Assembly: GCA_051294375.1 (NCBI GenBank)
Contig: CM119270.1
Location: 11,342,141-11,406,140 of the forward strand
DNA from: Paraspadella gotoi
Lineage: Eukaryota; Chaetognatha
DNA length: 64,000 nt
Direction of reading: 5' to 3'
The notes below the pieces were generated by a model. The model ran no database searches. It was not told where the DNA came from and saw nothing but the letters and a program-made list of their open reading frames with translations. Shown piece after piece: positions 38,000-50,256 of the stretch. Numbering within the stretch: the first letter of the stretch is position 1; each line of letters begins with the position of its first letter. Made by a program: the position numbers and the translations under genes.

Positions 38000-40112
38000 T
38001 TTGTTCTGTCCTCATCTCACCCTTTTATCCGAGTCTCACAGCCTCTTGCCTCTTCTCTTTTACAATCTTTCTCTCTCTCTCTTCACGCGACGCTATTAAA
38101 TTAATTACGAATCTCCCGCCGACTGAAAAAAGCTCGCATCTCAGCGCCACCTTACGCACGTGCCTTCCACCACCACGGCACAACCACTCGCAAACACGTC
38201 ATCGCAAAAATTATCACAAAAAGACTATTTTTTAACTTTCATCATGACGAAGTGACACTGACCTTCTCGGTTCTCGGGTTTCGCTCTTTCGCCGTAATTC
38301 CCGTCGTTACGACGGGAAAAGTATTCATGCTTGAATGCATTGACGTGATATTGCGGGTCCCACCATCACCTTCACAAAATAAAAACGGATAACCTTATTC
38401 TCCGCAAAACGTTCATCCCAAGCACAACTTGATAACCTTCACCTTTCATCAGCAATTTCACACCTCATTTCATCACCAATCATCACTTCACGTCCACCTC
38501 ACTCACGGTCCTACTTTTTCCACCATTCGCCACTTCACACCATCATGGACTACCTTCACCTTCTCCCTACCCCCACCGTCCCCCGCTGTCGCAGTCGCCC
38601 CGGTGATGAGCCTCCCCCCCCTTGCGGGAAAGAGAAGAAAGTGCGAGTTGAAATAAATCACCAAATCTGATGGTTTATGGGAACGAAGGGGGGAACGTTT
38701 GTTTATGAAGGATGGAAAAACAGAGAAAATTGAAAAAGGGGGAGGAGGAGGAAGAGGAGGAGGAAGAAGAGGAGGAGGAGGATGAAATCAGGAGAGAAAG
38801 TGGGAAATGAGGAACTAGTGACGCTGAGAAGTGGATTTCCTTCCAAACGGAAGGATATTTTTTTTTAAGCTGCAATATGCGTGAAAATATTTCTGGGAAA
38901 TGAATATTATTGGCGGAAATAACTTTTTCGAATTAATTTTTTTCTTATTAGTTAATGGGTCCAAACATTGCACATTCACTAGGCGTTATTACTAATTTCG
39001 AAATTTAAATTTAATTTTCTTTATTTCCCTTTTTTTTATTGCCTTCGACGATTGGATCACAACAGGTCAGTATAAAATAAAATGAATTTATTTCAAGTGA
39101 GCGAGTTTTCATTTTGTGTTCTTCTTTTAATAAAGAAAAATAGGAAACAGTTAACGTGATGAAAATATTAATTAAACTGTTACATGTTTTGGAATTTTTA
39201 TTTGTCTCTTCTTTCTCTGTTTCTCTCTTTACCTTGTTTTCCATGTTTCAGTATTCAATGGCAATAAGGAACTCTATTATTTTTTCACAACTAATTTGGT
39301 TAGGAAAATTACCATCCAAAAGAAATTTCTTTTAAAAACATAACCACTTGATTGGGTTATGGCTAAAACAAACAACGACCTACTTGGCCGGAGTAGAAGG
39401 CAAGAGAGAGAGAAAGAAAAAAAATAAAAGAACGAAAAAAAAAGAAAGCCATCCAAAAACGAATTTCCCCACCAAAAAATAAAAGAAAACTATAAAATAA
39501 CAAAGGACGGGAAGGAAGAAGGAAGAAGAGCGAGGAAAGAAAAACAGCCTCAGTAATTCTGAACAAATTGAGTTGAAAGCTACAAGATTTGGGAGTAGCC
39601 CCCGTCCTAGTTCCTCAAAATGTTTTTAGTCTAGGTTACGAAATACGCGTAATAATATTAGCTTTTTAGGAATAACCAAAAAATAAAGCAATTTTTGTTA
39701 ACTTGAAGCTTCACCAGAATTCTAAATCGCCATTGCGATGAACTGTTAGAAGGCTGGTTCGCTTATGATCAAAAGATGAACAGCATACTTGTAGGTCGAA
39801 AAATTGCATTTGGCTTTAAAATTTAAGCTAAGCTAATTTCGAGGGGCCTGATGTTTTCCCAGCCTTCAAGCAACCCTGGATGCAGTTTTTCTTTGTGAAG
39901 AAAAGAAAATTGATAGAAAGTCTTTTTTCTAAAAACTTCTTGGTTCCTTCATTTGACGTTTATTTGAGAGAAAATTTCGTTGAATTTGTAGCCTAATATT
40001 AATAAATATTTTTAAAAATTCGAGACGCCATATTCCCATAACGAGGCCGGGCTGGGAAGATGACTGGCAGGAAGTCAAGAGTCGAGAGAGAGAGAGCGAG
40101 AGAGCAAGAGAA

Positions 40113-40114
<2 letters not shown>

Positions 40115-40153
<39 letters not shown>
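40115..40153. repeat. (GA)19 microsatellite
   Basis: A perfect GA tract preceded by interrupted GA from about 40083. Confidence 0.9.
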
Positions 40154-40157
<4 letters not shown>

Positions 40158-41692
40158 CGATTCTTGTCTAATTATCGTTTCCCGTCCGTTAATTTTCTTT
40201 CGCCCCTCACTGAGCTTCTGTCAACGATTTTCAAAGGCCCTTCAGTTCAAGCGATCAAATCATCAAACCTTTTTTTTTTTTAAATTCTTTTAATTCTCTT
40301 TTGTTCCGATTTTTCAGACCGTTTTAACTTTTCCAAAGTTGTCTTTCAATCATTTTTTTCTTTTTCATTTTTTCTTCGTCCTAATGGATTTTTAATAAAA
40401 TATACATTCTCTTTTATACTCGTCATTAATTGTACCCATTGCTTCGTGTTTTATGGTGTCACGACTCACGACCGTGTTTTGAAATCTTTAAGTCACTCGG
40501 TGAAGATGTTTTATAAAATCAATTTGCGCATTTGTTTTTTCATTAACGTTTTCAATGCTTTCGACGTTACTGTTTTTTTTTCTTGGTTTTTTTTCGATCC
40601 GGTTCGAATCGATTCCTAAATTCTTGCTGACATCTTTTTGCAAAGGCGAATCTGGACGTCTTATCCCCCTTCCCATACGTTGCCCCCCCTTATTTCGATT
40701 CCGTCTCAGTCAACCGTCAACGTCTTCCGCTATTCATGTCGTATCTATTTTTAGATCCAGATCGCCGCGCTGCCGACGTTCGACCGAAACTGTCTGTCCT
40801 CTTTCGCCCTGGCAAAGCGTTGCCCGGGTTTGCCGCGCCAAATTTGCTTGGCAGATGCTTGCTTGTTGGTTTGGCTCCAATTTTGTTTCCCTCTGTTTGT
40901 AATTGCTGGCGCCCTACGGCGGCGGCGACGACGACGCCGATGACGACGACCACAGTGACGAAGATGACAAATCTTTAGGTTTTTTCTTGCTGATAAAAGA
41001 AGCGATACTGACAGGGATGACGACAGGGATACTGATGACAACGAGAAAAGTAACGACTTGCGCCAATGACGATGAGGACGACGAATCCAACACGATACAC
41101 GATGACAACGACAAAGACGACTAAGACGCCAATGGCGTTGACGACAACAAGTCGACAACGAAACCGAAATTGAATCCGAGCTTCTCTCTTCATTTCATTT
41201 CCAACCGACGTGACCGTAGAAAAGAAACGGCTTAATGCGCTTACTATTATTATCTTTCGTATTAGTATAGTTCTATGGTGTCTTTATGAAATGATACTTT
41301 ATAAAGATTATCGTTCCTTCTTTGTGAACAGAGGCTGTTTTTTTTTTGGTTTTTTTTTATCCTTGGTTTTCCCTTCCTTCATTTCTACTTGATTTCCTTT
41401 GTTTTCTTTGTCTCTGTGGATTTTGAATCTTCGATGCTCCTCTTTTCACGTTTGCTTTTTCATTTTTTAAATATATTTTCTTTTTTTCATTTTTTTTCTC
41501 CTTTTCCTTTTTTTGGTCTGGAAATCGTCTTTCCTCTCGTCCTTATTTTCGATCTTTCCTTTTTTTTCCTTTTATATTTAATTTTGCACATCTTGTTCCT
41601 TTTCCCCTTTTTTCTTCTTGGATTATATTTTTGTTTTTTTACGATCTCAATTGATGTTGTTTTCATCTTTGTCGTCATCGTCTTCCTCTTCC

Positions 41693-41801
<109 letters not shown>

Positions 41802-42903
41802 AAATCTCTACATCCCTCTTCCAAAAATAAAGAACAAAGAGGAGGTAGATTCCATTAGGCAAAGTGCTGCCCACCAATTCGACACAAAAGGAAGAAGAAG
41901 AAGAAAATAAAAGATCTTCCTCTTTTTTTTCTTATTCTCACTAAACTTTTGCCGGGAGGAAAGACTTTGCTATCGAAAGGAGTCTCACAAGTTGATGTTA
42001 CTTAAGTAAAATGTTAACTATGTTATCATCCTGTTCTATTTACTTTTACATAGAAAGATCTCAATTATTTACAACTCTGTCCTTACATATAGCGCTACGT
42101 ATTTTGTCTTGGTCGTGAAAATATCTGTCAACCTACATATTTTGCAAAAATTGTCAAAATCTGTAGTCCTTCTGCAGTTGTTTCTTGGGTCATTATTGTA
42201 TTTCTGATCCTTCTTGGGGATTGATCCCGGTACCAACCGGTCATGAGTCCTCGAGCGACCTTGTCAAAACTGAAGGTGTGAAGCTCATATACGGGGTGTA
42301 CCTGCCGCAATACCCGACGACAGTCCTCTTTGTCATCGTCGTCGTAGTCGTCGTCATCGTCGTCGTCGATTTTCTCACCGACGTGTTCGTCCTTGAAATT
42401 CTACGGAGACGAAAAAAGGCATAAATTTCTCTCTTTTTTTTTTCGATATAAAAAAGTAATATTTTTTTTAATATTCGAGGTCAGCACAAATTAATTTTCG
42501 ACTCGCGAACGAGACACGAGTTTTTAACGACTTGTCGAAATAATGATTATAAATGGCGAGGGGAGCCCCGGCCGAATCCAGATGGTCATTGGCGAATAGA
42601 AAATTTGTAAATTAATACATAATTAATTAAGTAATAATTAATTGAAGAATTTGTAAATCAAAAAAGGAAAAATAATTTATAATTGGCTTCTTTCTGAATG
42701 ACTAAAACCGATCAACGACTGAAATTAAAAAAAAAGTCTAAATGAGAAACGACTATGCAGATCTTCGCCACGCCCACTTTTCGCATGACAACCGAGCGGC
42801 GTTAAAATCGCATCGAGAACAATTCGTCGCCGCCTTTTCTTTTTTTTCGGTTTCGTTACTTTTTCTTTTTCAGTCTCGTTATCCTTCCATTTTTTTTTTA
42901 ACC

Positions 42904-42973
42904 AAATGGCGAATCCCGCCGGCGCCATTTCCCTTTTCTCTCTTCGAAATGGCGATTCCCGTCGGCGCCATTT
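42904..42973. repeat. 43-bp repeat of an AAATGGCG/CGCCATTT palindrome
   Basis: AAATGGCG at 42904-42911 pairs with CGCCATTT at 42923-42930, and the same arrangement recurs at 42947-42954 and 42966-42973, a period of 43 bp. Each half holds the ATGGC/GCCAT core in inverted orientation, giving four cores in 70 bp. Either half could form a short hairpin, and the whole could bind a factor of the YY1/Pho type. Confidence 0.75.
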
Positions 42974-43049
42974 CGTGGTCACGTGACTCCATTTTGCTTT
43001 GGACCGACGTCCATTGAACCTGAGTAAAAAGCGCCGCCCGCGAAGCCTT

Positions 43050-43603
43050 TCGTCGTTGTCGTCCTCTTCGTCCTCCTGGACTTCGTCGTCGTCGTCTTCG
43101 TCCTCCTGGTCTTCGTCGTCATCGTCGTCGTTGTCGTCCTCTTCGTTCTCCTGGTTTCTTCGTCGTCGTCTTCGTCCTCCTGGTCTTCGTTGTCGTCCGT
43201 CGTTGTCGTCCTCTTCGTTCTCCTGGTCTTCGTCGTCGTCGTCTTCATCCTCCTGGTCTTTGTCGTCTCGGTCCTTCGTCTTTCTGGTCTTCGTTGTCGT
43301 TGTCGTTGTTGTTTTCCTCTTCATTCTCCTGGTCTTCGTCGTCGTCATTTTCATCCTCCTGCTCTTCGTTGTCGTTGTCGTCGTCATTTTGTCGTCCTCT
43401 TTGTTCTCCTGGTCTTCGTCCTCGTCGTCTTTCGTCCTCCTGGTCTTCGTTGTTGTATCGTCATCGTTGTCGTCCTGTTCATCCTCCTGATCTTTGTCAT
43501 CGTCGTCGTCCTCCTGGTCCTCTTCGTCTTACTGGTCTTCGTTGTCGTTGTCGTCCTCTTCGTCCTCCTGGTCTTCGTCGTCGTCGTTGTCGTCCTCTTC
43601 TCC
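43050..43603. repeat. CGTC/CTCCTGGTCTTCG minisatellite
   Basis: More than ten irregular units combine CCTCCTGGTCTTCGTCG with variable CGT or TTG triplets. On the minus strand, depending on frame, this reads Asp/Glu/Gln-rich or Thr/Lys/Arg-rich, and the frame shifts repeatedly along the array. Confidence 0.8.
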
Positions 43604-43672
43604 ATTATCGATGGCATCTCCTGAAGAGGCGTTGTTTTTCTTCATGTCGTCATCGGTAGCGGCGGCGGCAGT

Positions 43673-43703
<31 letters not shown>

Positions 43704-43855
43704 GCGACTTTCTTGTCGTTTTCTTCAAAGTTGATGTCGTCGTCGGCTTCTTGGTCGTCGTCGTCGTCGTCGTCGTCGTCTTCCTCCCCACCGTTATCTT
43801 GCCCATCTCCGAAAGAGGCCTTGTTCTTCTCCGTCGATTTCTGAGAAGTGACCAC
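43529..43855 (-). other. acidic open frame with internal duplication, doubtful exon
   Basis: The frame opens near 43855 without an ATG (GTG). It reads KSTEKNKASFGDG, an Asp run, an Ala run (from a GGC tract at about 43657-43709), then MKKNNASSGDAIDNG and another acidic run entering the minisatellite. The KNKASFGDG and KNNASSGDA units are related copies about 170 bp apart that keep the same frame, with some changes at third positions. A weak acceptor-like CTTCTCAG precedes the first unit. This could be a coding exon with expanded acidic repeats, or repeat DNA that happens to be open. No family is recognised. Confidence 0.2.
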
Positions 43856-44360
43856 TTAGGACCCTATAGCTCGCTCCGTTGCGCTCCGTTGCTTTCCCCA
43901 CTTTAACATACTTTGCGTCACTGTGTCGTAGAAGACTCACTCTACTGTTCCGAGCCTGTTACCACAGCTGTATCCGGTTTGCTGGCGACTTTTAGAATAA
44001 AAAAAGTCTTAATTTTTAGTTTTTCATAGATTCTCTGCATCGCAATTTAAACTTCATCTTTTTCCAATCCACTCAAAAAATGCCAAATGCCACTAGTACA
44101 AAAAATCCAAAACCAATTATCAAAATATCTTTCGATATGTAAATGTTGAGCAATGTTATTACTCTCCATACTTTCGATAATACTTTCTTAGATCACCCTT
44201 TATTCTTTTTTTCTACCCTAATCGTACTTCCCGTTACCCTCTCCGATCGACGCCCAAAGATCCCAGGGAAAGAATCTTTGATGCATGACTAGGATTGTCT
44301 CCCTTCTTCCATTGACCCAGAATTCTTGGATGGAATGGGATCCGGCGTCCTCGGCGCAAA

Positions 44361-44443
44361 AGGTCAAAGGTCGGATTTTTTTTTCGCGATAGTTTTCCCT
44401 CCCGAGATGCGGTGACCTTGAAAGATGAGAGATTTGACCTTGA
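44361..44443. promoter_or_regulatory. nuclear-receptor half-site cluster
   Basis: AGGTCA-A-AGGTCG at 44361-44373 is a near-perfect DR1, the direct-repeat type known for HNF4, USP and Svp class receptors. TGACCTTGA at 44413-44421 and again at 44435-44443 is the exact reverse complement of TCAAGGTCA, the extended monomer site of FTZ-F1 and ERR class receptors. Three good sites fall within 83 bp of otherwise unique sequence, about 620 bp beyond the 3' end of the minus-strand exon candidate. This suggests an enhancer, but no function is shown. Confidence 0.35.
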
Positions 44444-44794
44444 AAAACAAAAGAAGTTGAGGCGGAAGATTCGATCCTTTTTTTTAAGACGTCGATATTG
44501 GCGAAGAAGGGGACGAAAAAGTGTTTCGACATAAATCAAGAATATACATATTTAATCTAAAATCAAGAATTAAATTTTTTATTCTAATACTTTTATTTTT
44601 AATGCTTTTATTTTATTCTAAACTTTCTAAATTATTTGTTTTTATTGTTTTTTTTAGGTAGAAATTACTTAAGAGAAAGTCTGAAACAGACATTTCTGGG
44701 TTGTATCGACAGACGAGTTCTGTTTGCTCAAGGCAGCTCAGCGAGTTAAGCCTCCCCAACGCCTGAGACAAAAAAGGAGCCCACGTGGAATAGA

Positions 44795-44821
44795 ACGACG
44801 ACGACGACGACGACGACGACG
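44795..44821. repeat. (ACG)9 triplet tract
   Basis: Nine perfect ACG units between unique sequences. Confidence 0.9.
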
Positions 44822-45061
44822 ATTACGATAGTGACAATGTCACGAAAACTACAGCAAAGAAGACAATGTTTGCTGAGGCAAGTACAAACTAGTTTCAGGT
44901 CGGACGTCGAGGTAAAGAGAACATCATACGGCCTAAAAAAACAATTTATATTATAAATAACGAAATACAAACCTTCAATCTATTTCTTTTATCTAATCAA
45001 TTTAAAAAAAAATCCTATCTGAAGGGTAATTTCTCTGAAATGTCCTTCCTTAAATCCTCAC

Positions 45062-45239
45062 CTGGCAAAAATCCAACTACGAGCACGACGAGACAAAGCA
45101 AATCCTTTGCCGCCGCGGCTGCTGCCGTTGCCGCGCCGCCGTAACCGCCGTCGCCGCCGTAGCCGGCGCCACCGCTTCCGGTTTTCCGCGACAACGTTCT
45201 TCGCTTCGAGAGGAAAAAAGTCTGTCGCCTCAATGTCAA
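45062..45239 (-). CDS. candidate signal-anchor exon, unidentified protein
   Basis: On the minus strand the open frame reads TLRRQTFFLSKRRTLSRKTG, a Gly/Tyr-rich stretch, an Ala run, KDLLCLVVLVVGFLPG, then a donor CCAG|GTGAGG at 45062/45061 in phase 1. The design (basic and low-complexity lead, KDL, hydrophobic core, LP, phase-1 donor) matches the plus-strand exon at 2240-3383. There is no ATG: the frame stays open to about 45314 without a Met. Translation would therefore start in an upstream exon joined at an acceptor such as ATTGAG|GCGACAG (exon from 45228, preceded by a pyrimidine-rich tract) or at a non-ATG codon. The segment is GC- and CpG-rich compared with its flanks. I infer the first part of a secreted or membrane protein. 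A GC-rich non-coding patch remains possible. Confidence 0.35.
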
Positions 45240-45517
45240 AGTAAATAGTTCAATGGTTTCACAAAGGTGGGGTTGGGGGTGAAGGGGGAGTTGGGGGAGG
45301 TAGAGGGGAAGGCTTCAACCGCAGAGTATCGGGTTTTACGTTGGCTCTTCTTCTGCGAACGAGCTTATATTTCTACGACAGTTCATCTTAGGCATGGGCT
45401 TAGCTTACGACATAGTTATAGAAAGTCAAAGGATTTATTTTTTTTTCTAATTGTTACTTGGCGAAATGAGATAACATTGTCCTTTTTTTCGGTATACTTG
45501 CAACGAAATACACGTAG

Positions 45518-45974
45518 AGCATTCAAAGATAACAAAATATAAGATATTTAATTCCATTCATTATTATTATAAAACTTATATTTTCTTATTTCAACTTTTT
45601 GCAAGGAATACGAATCTGGGATTGAATTTTTTAAATTATTGTTTTTTAACTTTAACCTAATTTTTACTCATAATTATTAATAAATATAGCTAACTAAAAT
45701 TTAATAAAACATAAAATTTAGAAATAAACTTACCAAAATATTTTATAGGTATTTATTCTTATATTTCAAAAGCTCATATAAATTTTATAAAATTATAATA
45801 ATTTGATTTATCATGACGTATAATGTTTGCGCTATTTTATTAACATTTTATATATACTAAAAATCGTCATTTGCGACAAGAAATGGTCATCACCATCAAA
45901 TTCTTCAGACCTGATTACAGTAAAATAATTATGAATGAAATTTAATATCTTATATTTTGTTATCTTTGAACGCT
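45518..45974. mobile_element. hairpin/MITE-like element with about 50-bp terminal inverted repeats
   Basis: The left arm from 45518 reads GCATTCAAAGATAACAAAAT and continues to about 45567. The right arm, about 45924-45974, is its reverse complement with only a few mismatches. The 457-bp unit is AT-rich with no coding potential, and no clean target-site duplication was found. An internal block (about 45571-45715) is similar to 52929-53060 in the larger inverted-repeat element: shared words include TATTTTCTT, TCAACTTTT, AAATATAGC and AACATAAAAT in the same order. The two are therefore related repeats. Confidence 0.6.
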
Positions 45975-47419
45975 TCAAGATTGCCTATCCTTAATTGAAA
46001 ATTTCGATTTCTTTCCACATTGAATCTTTATCAATGAATCTTCAACTCTGAATCCTTTATTCATTCCTCAACACCCACGGTTCTCCAGAGAATCGATCGC
46101 CGCTCGCGCCAACGGAAGCGCCTTTCTTGTTTCTATCTTTGAAGGCGGATTCAATTTCGTTTTCTTCAAGAGTGAGAAGCGAGATTACGAGAGATTAATT
46201 TAAAATAAAGCTCTCTCTCTNNNNNNNNNNNNNNNNNNNNNNNNNNNNNNNNNNNNNNNNNNNNNNNNNNNNNNNNNNNNNNNNNNNNNNNNNNNNNNNN
46301 NNNNNNNNNNNNNNNNNNNNNNNNNNNNNNNNNNNNNNNNNNNNNNNNNNNNNNTCTCTCTCTCTCTCTCTGTTTGCAATCAGAAATGGGTGATTTCGCT
46401 GTGACAATGACTTACTGAAGGACGTATTAATTTTCTTCAAATCGTCTCTAGGCACACATTTACACCTAACGCTTGGTAGTATTTGCTTGTGCTTTCCGAA
46501 CGGTGAGACAACGACCCCAAATTGACAAGCCCTTCCACTCATCAGCAGCTTTCCCGTATTCCTCCTTCCCTCAATTGCAATTCTTGTCGCATTCGCAAAG
46601 TTTAAAAACAAATGAGAACCGATTGCTTTTCAGAATATTCCGAGTAGAACGAGGCGGACTCTTGTAACGGGAAAAGGAATTAGGGGCGTGGGGAAAAGAG
46701 NNNNNNNNNNNNNNNNNNNNNNNNNNNNNNNNNNNNNNNNNNNNNNNNNNNNNNNNNNNNNNNNNNNNNNNNNNNNNNNNNNNNNNNNNNNNNNNNNNNN
46801 NNNNNNNNNNNNNNNNNNNNNNNNNNNNNNNNNNNNNNNNNNNNNNNNNNNNNNNNNNNNNNNNNNNNNNNNNNNNNNNNNNNNNNNNNNNNNNNNNNNN
46901 NNNNNNNNNNNNNNNNNNNNNNNNNNNNNNNNNNNNNNNNNNNNNNNNNNNNNNNNNNNNNNNNNNNNNNNNNNNNNNNNNNNNNNNNNNNNNNNNNNNN
47001 NNNNNNNNNNNNNNNNNNNNNNNNNNNNNNNNNNNNNNNNNNNNNNNNNNNNNNNNNNNNNNNNNNNNNNNNNNNNNNNNNNTCGTCGTTCATTTTTAGT
47101 TTTTTTAAATTTCAAGGTAAATGACGATCATTTGGCTAAGAAGACAAAATTGACAAAAACGTCATGAAAATCGGATTCTGAAGTCTTTTCCGAATCTTCA
47201 TTGACATTTCCCTGGCAGTTGCTGAAGTTGAGGAGCAAGGCCGCTATTGCGTTTGTCGCGGTGGCAGCGGCAGCGTTAGCGGCAGTTTTTCTTATTTTTG
47301 TTATTATTGTTATTGCGATTTTTGCTTTTGACCAAATTTAATTATTGAAAACATCTTATGTTCAACATCGATAATCACCCCAGTATTTTCGCCTCATTTC
47401 TTCCTACCAAACGAAATTG

Positions 47420-47455
<36 letters not shown>

Positions 47456-50003
47456 CATCCGTCTCACTCTCTGTCAAGTTTTGAACCCGTGAGGCAAAAC
47501 GATTCTTGCGCGTTACCGTTCAGTAAGGATTAGCGACCCCCCAAACTTTTTCTGTCAGAGGGGTGGGCGTGTGCGAAGGCTGCGGCGGCTGCGACGTCTG
47601 CAGCGTAGGCGGCAGCGTCAGCAGTGGCCACTCGTCAAGGTGATTTTTGGCGACGCAACAGAACGAAGCGAAGGCAAAGGGTCATTCGACCGATCGTTCA
47701 TCTTGAGTCTCGAAGACGGAAATAAATCGAACGGAAGGGGGCGTGGTCGTCGAGAAGGGGGTTGTGGTGGACGAAGGGCTTGTTGATGTGGTCTTGTCAC
47801 GAGTTCTGAGACAGACCGAAAGTGAGTGAAGAATAAAGGTTGTGTCTTAAATGATTAGGATTGAAATAGTCGGAGAGGTGCCGTTGTGATGAAAGGGTGA
47901 ACGAGATTATTTCGCTTGTTAACTCTACCATGGATGTGACGCAGGATTGTGGGTTTTACAAATTCAGTGAGAAGGCACAATCAATGTATTTAATGTCGTC
48001 GCTTAAAATAAGGCAATTATGGCGGTGAGATAGGGTCATTCTGGGTCAGTTGCGATAAAAAAGTGAATTAGGTCAAAGTGCTGATGAGACACGTGGAGAA
48101 TTGATGAAGATGATTGATGAAGACTGAAATTCCAAATTCACTCAGATGATTTACCTTTAATCATTTTTCAAATAGTTTTCCTAAAAAGAAATCCTTGTTG
48201 TTTTCCCCATTGCCAGTAGCAACGGAAGGGTGTGTCGTAAGTTAGGATGGCCGAGGGGCCGTTTCCAAAAGGAGAAAAGGACCACCGCTCCACCGAATCT
48301 GGTAAAAAGTGGGTCACTTTGAGAGAGCGGTTCACCATTCGACGATCTTTCAGCGGAAGCCAAAAGGTGGGTTGGGTTGGGAGGATTGCTTATTCAGGTG
48401 CCCCTTGAGCCCGGGGGGTCAGAGAGGTTGCGTCGGTCATCGAGGGACGGGTAAGGGATATGGGTTCGCTGCTTAGGGGTTTGGTGGGGAAAGGCTGAGA
48501 TATGGCGAGACGGCGCGGAGTCGAGAAATCTCGGGAGAGTTTGGTGAGGTCGCCAACGAGGAAAGGAAAGGTAAGGGAGGGGAAGGAAGAAGGACGGGCG
48601 CTCCTACTATGTGGAATTAGACGTGAAACAAAAAAGAAAACAAGAAGGTAAAAGGAGGCAAGAGGGGGCTGTGGTAAATATAGAAAAAAAAGGATAAACG
48701 TATCTAAGTGTACGTGTGGTCAAAACAACAACATATAGAGAATTGACGGTATGATATGAACATTATATTTGAAATTGAGAATAAACAAACAAACAAAAAT
48801 AGCACCTGCGTCAAAAATGTGAGAGAAAATAGTGGAAAGAAAATTGAAACACGATTCAGGAAACGGTTGAAACTCATTCGCGGGGTCACTGTTGTGGAAT
48901 CAAAAACCTTGTGACCTCCATGAGAAATTCGCGAGGGAAAAAAAAGGAGGGGAGGGGCGTGAGTCGTTGGAATTCACCGGCGATGATGGAAAAGGTCAGA
49001 TTGGAAAACTGATTCGGTGCGAGAAAATGAAAAAAAAAGAAAGAAAGAAAGAAAGTGGAAAGAATTCAAGAATTCAAGAGTCTAAGTTGAGATTGGAGTC
49101 TAGACTTTGTACAAACATTCGTTGACATGAAAGGTATTTCTACCTGAAACTCTTTAATACTATAAGTCAGACTTCACAGTAAATATTGTTTTATAAAATC
49201 TGTAATACTATTCGAGATATGTGACTCCTTTCACTCGTGATACGACAGTTTTTGATTCACGATTAAAGGTGTTTTGTGTCACGTCTCGTAGAAACCGTCT
49301 GGTTTTCTTGTAGTCGTCGTTGTCGTCGTCGTCGTTGTTGTCGTCGTCGTCGCGAGCGTCGTCGTCGTCATCGTTTCTACTCTCTTTTTTTTCCCAAAAA
49401 AATACTGTCTCAAAAAAACCTCCATTCTCCTCAGGGATTAAATCTCACTTTTCCTAACCCAAGGAATAACAACAACTAGAGCAACCAAATAACCAGTAAA
49501 CCATTACCAGAAAATGACTAAAAATAACTTGTTTATAAAATTTGTAATAACTACCTGGTAACACTCTTTTCACGTCGCGTTATTCGCTGAGCACAAAGTT
49601 CCACTTGTGTTCACATCGTCAATTAATGATCCATTTATTGACGCGACAAAATCCCGTGAATGAAGCGATAATCGATATTTTCTAACATCGGAGATAAATT
49701 TAGTATTGGAGGTGGAGGCAAAGATGGAAAGTGTAAAAGATGAATTCAGGTTCACATTGCAAGAAAATGAAAAGTTGGTTGGGGGNNNNNNNNNNNNNNN
49801 NNNNNNNNNNNNNNNNNNNNNNNNNNNNNNNNNNNNNNNNNNNNNNNNNNNNNNNNNNNNNNNNNNNNNNNNNNNNNNNNNNNNNNNNNNNNNNNNNNNN
49901 NNNNNNNNNNNNNNNNNNNNNNNNNNNNNNNNNNNNNNNNNNNNNNNNNNNNNNNNNNNNNNNNNNNNNNNNNNNNNNNNNNNNNNNNNNNNNNNNNNNN
50001 NNN

Positions 50004-50041
<38 letters not shown>

Positions 50042-50162
50042 CATTATGTCGAAAGTCGAAACCAACGACTCTGAATATTCCACATTAACGTCCCTAAAGT
50101 CACTTTCACTTTCCTTTTAACACCTCGAAATTTATTACTACAACAGCGACGCATTTGTTACT
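45975..50162. other. non-coding region with three N runs
   Basis: N runs at 46221-46354 (inside a CT tract), 46701-47082 and 49786-50003 (ending in a GA tract). Elsewhere there is AT-rich spacer, a GCGGC-rich patch (about 47255-47285 and 47575-47640), a CT tract at 47421-47452, G-rich sequence (about 48360-48620) and CGT triplets (about 49312-49372). Open frames are short and not protein-like. Confidence 0.5.
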
Positions 50163-50256
50163 CGACAGGCGTCGGTCTTAGCGACAGGCGTCGGTCTCAG
50201 CGACAGGCGTAGATCTCGTCGACAGGCGTCGCTCTCAGCGACAGGCGTCGGTTCGA
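50163..50256. repeat. minisatellite, five 19-bp units
   Basis: CGACAGGCGT begins at 50163, 50182, 50201, 50220 and 50239, an exact 19-bp spacing. The consensus is CGACAGGCGTCGGTCTCAG with a few variants. The units are directly adjacent and there are no unique spacers, so this is a tandem array and not CRISPR. Confidence 0.9.

Noticed and set aside
40601-40610. GGTTCGAATC, resembling a tRNA T-loop / box B
   Set aside because: The flanking bases do not form a T stem and no acceptor or anticodon arm can be drawn.
50163-50256. CRISPR-like array
   Set aside because: Units are directly adjacent at 19 bp with no unique spacers, and the setting is eukaryotic.
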